From Larkinella arboricola (lineage in GTDB: Bacteria > Bacteroidota > Bacteroidia > Cytophagales > Spirosomataceae), in assembly GCF_003259745.1 (NCBI RefSeq), contig NZ_QLMC01000007.1:186001-250000 (forward strand): a stretch of 64,000 nt of DNA, in the 5' to 3' direction. How positions within the stretch are numbered: position 1 is the first letter of the stretch; each line of letters starts with the position of its first letter. Below the pieces are notes generated by a model. That model saw only the letters and a list, made by a program, of their open reading frames with translations. It did no database searches and had not been told where the DNA came from. Positions 62,743-64,000 of the stretch are shown here, in pieces. Position numbers and translations under genes: made by a program.

Positions 62743-64000
62743 TTATTTGCCGAGCATCTCCGTTGTTACCCCTTTCTCGACGGCTTTCATGACCCGGAAG
62801 AAATTGCCGCTCCAGATTTTCTCGATACCCTTTCGGGAATAACCCCGCCGGACAAATTCCACGGTAAAGTTTTCGTACTGGCTCACATCAAAGCAGTCGG
62901 CCAGCGCACCGCCACCGTCGAAGTCGGCACCCATGCCCACGTGGTCAATCCCGATCAGTTTGACAATGTGGTCAATGTGATCAACCGCATCTTTGACCGT
63001 CGCCAGTTGCGCGGGGTACTTTTTGTTGAGGTCCATGAATTCGGCCCGGGCCTTCTGCTGGTCTTCCTCCGACAGCTTGCTCATGGCCCCCATCATCGAA
63101 CGCCGGTCTTTCACGCCCCATTTCTCAAACAGGGCCTTCTGGGCGGCTTCGCGTTCGGGGCTGGGCGGGATGGTTTTGACGTAATCGCTCAGCAGGTTGA
63201 GTTGCACGACCCCGCCGTTTTTGGCCAGCGCCTTCAGCATGTCGTCGGTCAGGTTGCGCGGGTGATCGCAGACGGCTTTGGCCCCCGAATGCGACGCGAT
63301 GATGGGCACTTTCGACAGGCGGATTACGTCGTAGAACGTTGAATCCGAAACGTGCGACACGTCGATCATCATGCCCAGCCGGTTCATTTCGGTCACCACC
63401 TGCTCACCCAGCGGACTCAGCCCCTGGTATTCGGGACCTTTTGGATCGGTGGAGGAATCGCAGATGTCGTTGTTGCTTGAATGGCAGAGCGTCATGTAGC
63501 GGGCACCCCGGTCGTAAAACTTTTTGAGCATCGAAATGTCGTGGCCCATCGGGTAGCCGTTTTCCACGCCGATAAAGATAACGCGTTTGCCGGTTTTACC
63601 GATGCGCAGGGCGTCCTGGGGCGTGGTGGCCAGTTCGGCTTCGCTGCTGGTCTTCTTGAGCGTCGTTTCAATCGCATCAAAAATACCCAGCGCTTTCTGT
63701 TTGGCGGCTTCGTGTCCCTCCGGGGTGCGCGGTCCCTGACCGAGATAAACCGCCCAGAAAATAGCATCCAGACCACCTTTCCGCATCCGTGGATAATCTA
63801 CCTTGCTGTTGGTGGTGCGCGGGTCGTTTTCTTTCGTAACATCAAAACCACCGCGCGAGAGCAGCATGGGCGTATCGGCGTGGGTGTCCACCGTGAACGC
63901 TTTTTCGTGAATCTTCTTCGCTTTTTTCAGCAGTTCTTTGTCGTCATCCGCAGCCAGCGAAACACCGGTACTCAGGCAGGCCAGAAGGGTAGGGTATAAC
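62743..64000 (-). CDS. Membrane dipeptidase (renal dipeptidase family), start outside window
   Basis: Zinc dipeptidase of peptidase family M19. The frame is open to the window edge, so the gene begins beyond 64000; the GTG at 63891 is not the start, since in-frame codons upstream encode the end of a signal peptide (LLACLSTGVSLAADD). Metal ligands are visible: HAD in DTHADTPM, the bridging Glu in GVENGYPMG, and His in LCHSSNND and SHSGAK; DHPRNLTDDML is also typical. The C-terminal part with HVGMGADFDGGG is complete and the length is normal. Exported; it could recycle peptides or D-Ala-containing dipeptides. Confidence 0.92.
   Translation of the reverse strand, partial: LYPTLLACLSTGVSLAADDDKELLKKAKKIHEKAFTVDTHADTPMLLSRGGFDVTKENDPRTTNSKVDYPRMRKGGLDAIFWAVYLGQGPRTPEGHEAAKQKALGIFDAIETTLKKTSSEAELATTPQDALRIGKTGKRVIFIGVENGYPMGHDISMLKKFYDRGARYMTLCHSSNNDICDSSTDPKGPEYQGLSPLGEQVVTEMNRLGMMIDVSHVSDSTFYDVIRLSKVPIIASHSGAKAVCDHPRNLTDDMLKALAKNGGVVQLNLLSDYVKTIPPSPEREAAQKALFEKWGVKDRRSMMGAMSKLSEEDQQKARAEFMDLNKKYPAQLATVKDAVDHIDHIVKLIGIDHVGMGADFDGGGALADCFDVSQYENFTVEFVRRGYSRKGIEKIWSGNFFRVMKAVEKGVTTEMLGK

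Overview
The window reads as chromosomal DNA of an aerobic, glycan-degrading member of the Bacteroidota, most likely order Cytophagales and plausibly family Spirosomataceae. This is inferred from two SusC/SusD pairs, a type IX secretion (T9SS) sorting domain, TAnnTTTG-type promoters, weak Shine-Dalgarno signals, DUF5686 and DUF1599 proteins, and the archaeal/eukaryote-type ProS. I see no phage, transposase, integrase, CRISPR array, rRNA or tRNA. Genes are intact except the two cut by the window edges.

Layout. 1-2.4 kb: end of UDP-galactopyranose mutase and a Wzi-like capsule protein (surface polysaccharide). 2.4-6.9 kb: a small unknown gene, then the divergent pair folP-cdaA (folate; c-di-AMP) and DUF1599-DoxX/MauE-like-aroK. 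7.0-12.8 kb: a complete RND efflux operon (TolC, adaptor, permease), abutted by an orphan sigma factor. 13.6-19.4 kb: a FadL-like porin, a Gly/Tyr-rich lipoprotein divergent from proS, and two FKBP isomerases tail to tail around a very long hairpin. 19.5-29.4 kb: a DUF5686 outer-membrane protein, an HD-PycTM fusion, an SdiA-regulated-like lipoprotein, a 1210-residue phosphoesterase / kinase-like / Omp85-barrel protein, and a membrane class III cyclase with a non-canonical active site. 30-43 kb: two SusCD pairs, the second followed by two GH43 enzymes (an arabinan/xylan-type utilisation locus). 43-47 kb: an MFS exporter and a T9SS-exported beta-propeller. 47-52.6 kb: an LEA14-like protein and a cyanophycin module (isoaspartyl peptidase, cyanophycinase, cyanophycin synthetase). 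53-59 kb: parC with a SanA-like gene, and a NUDIX hydrolase with an FAD oxidoreductase. 59-64 kb: GH29 fucosidase, glutaryl-CoA-type dehydrogenase, membrane dipeptidase (cut).

How it fits together. Outer-membrane glycan capture (SusCD), surface or periplasmic glycosidases (GH43, GH29), efflux and surface polysaccharide genes suit a plant- or soil-associated polymer degrader. The cyanophycin genes would let it store nitrogen as Asp-Arg polymer and recover it. Second messengers are prominent: a diadenylate cyclase, a class III cyclase, and an HD domain fused to a Pycsar-type membrane effector.

Most worth following up are (i) the 24.4-28.1 kb protein, whose unannotated middle carries motifs like secretory FAM20-type kinases between a phosphatase and an Omp85 barrel; (ii) the HD-PycTM fusion with a nearby divergent-active-site cyclase; and (iii) paired palindromic operators in the 716-bp leader of the first susC. 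Family assignments rest on motifs read by eye; no database search was run.
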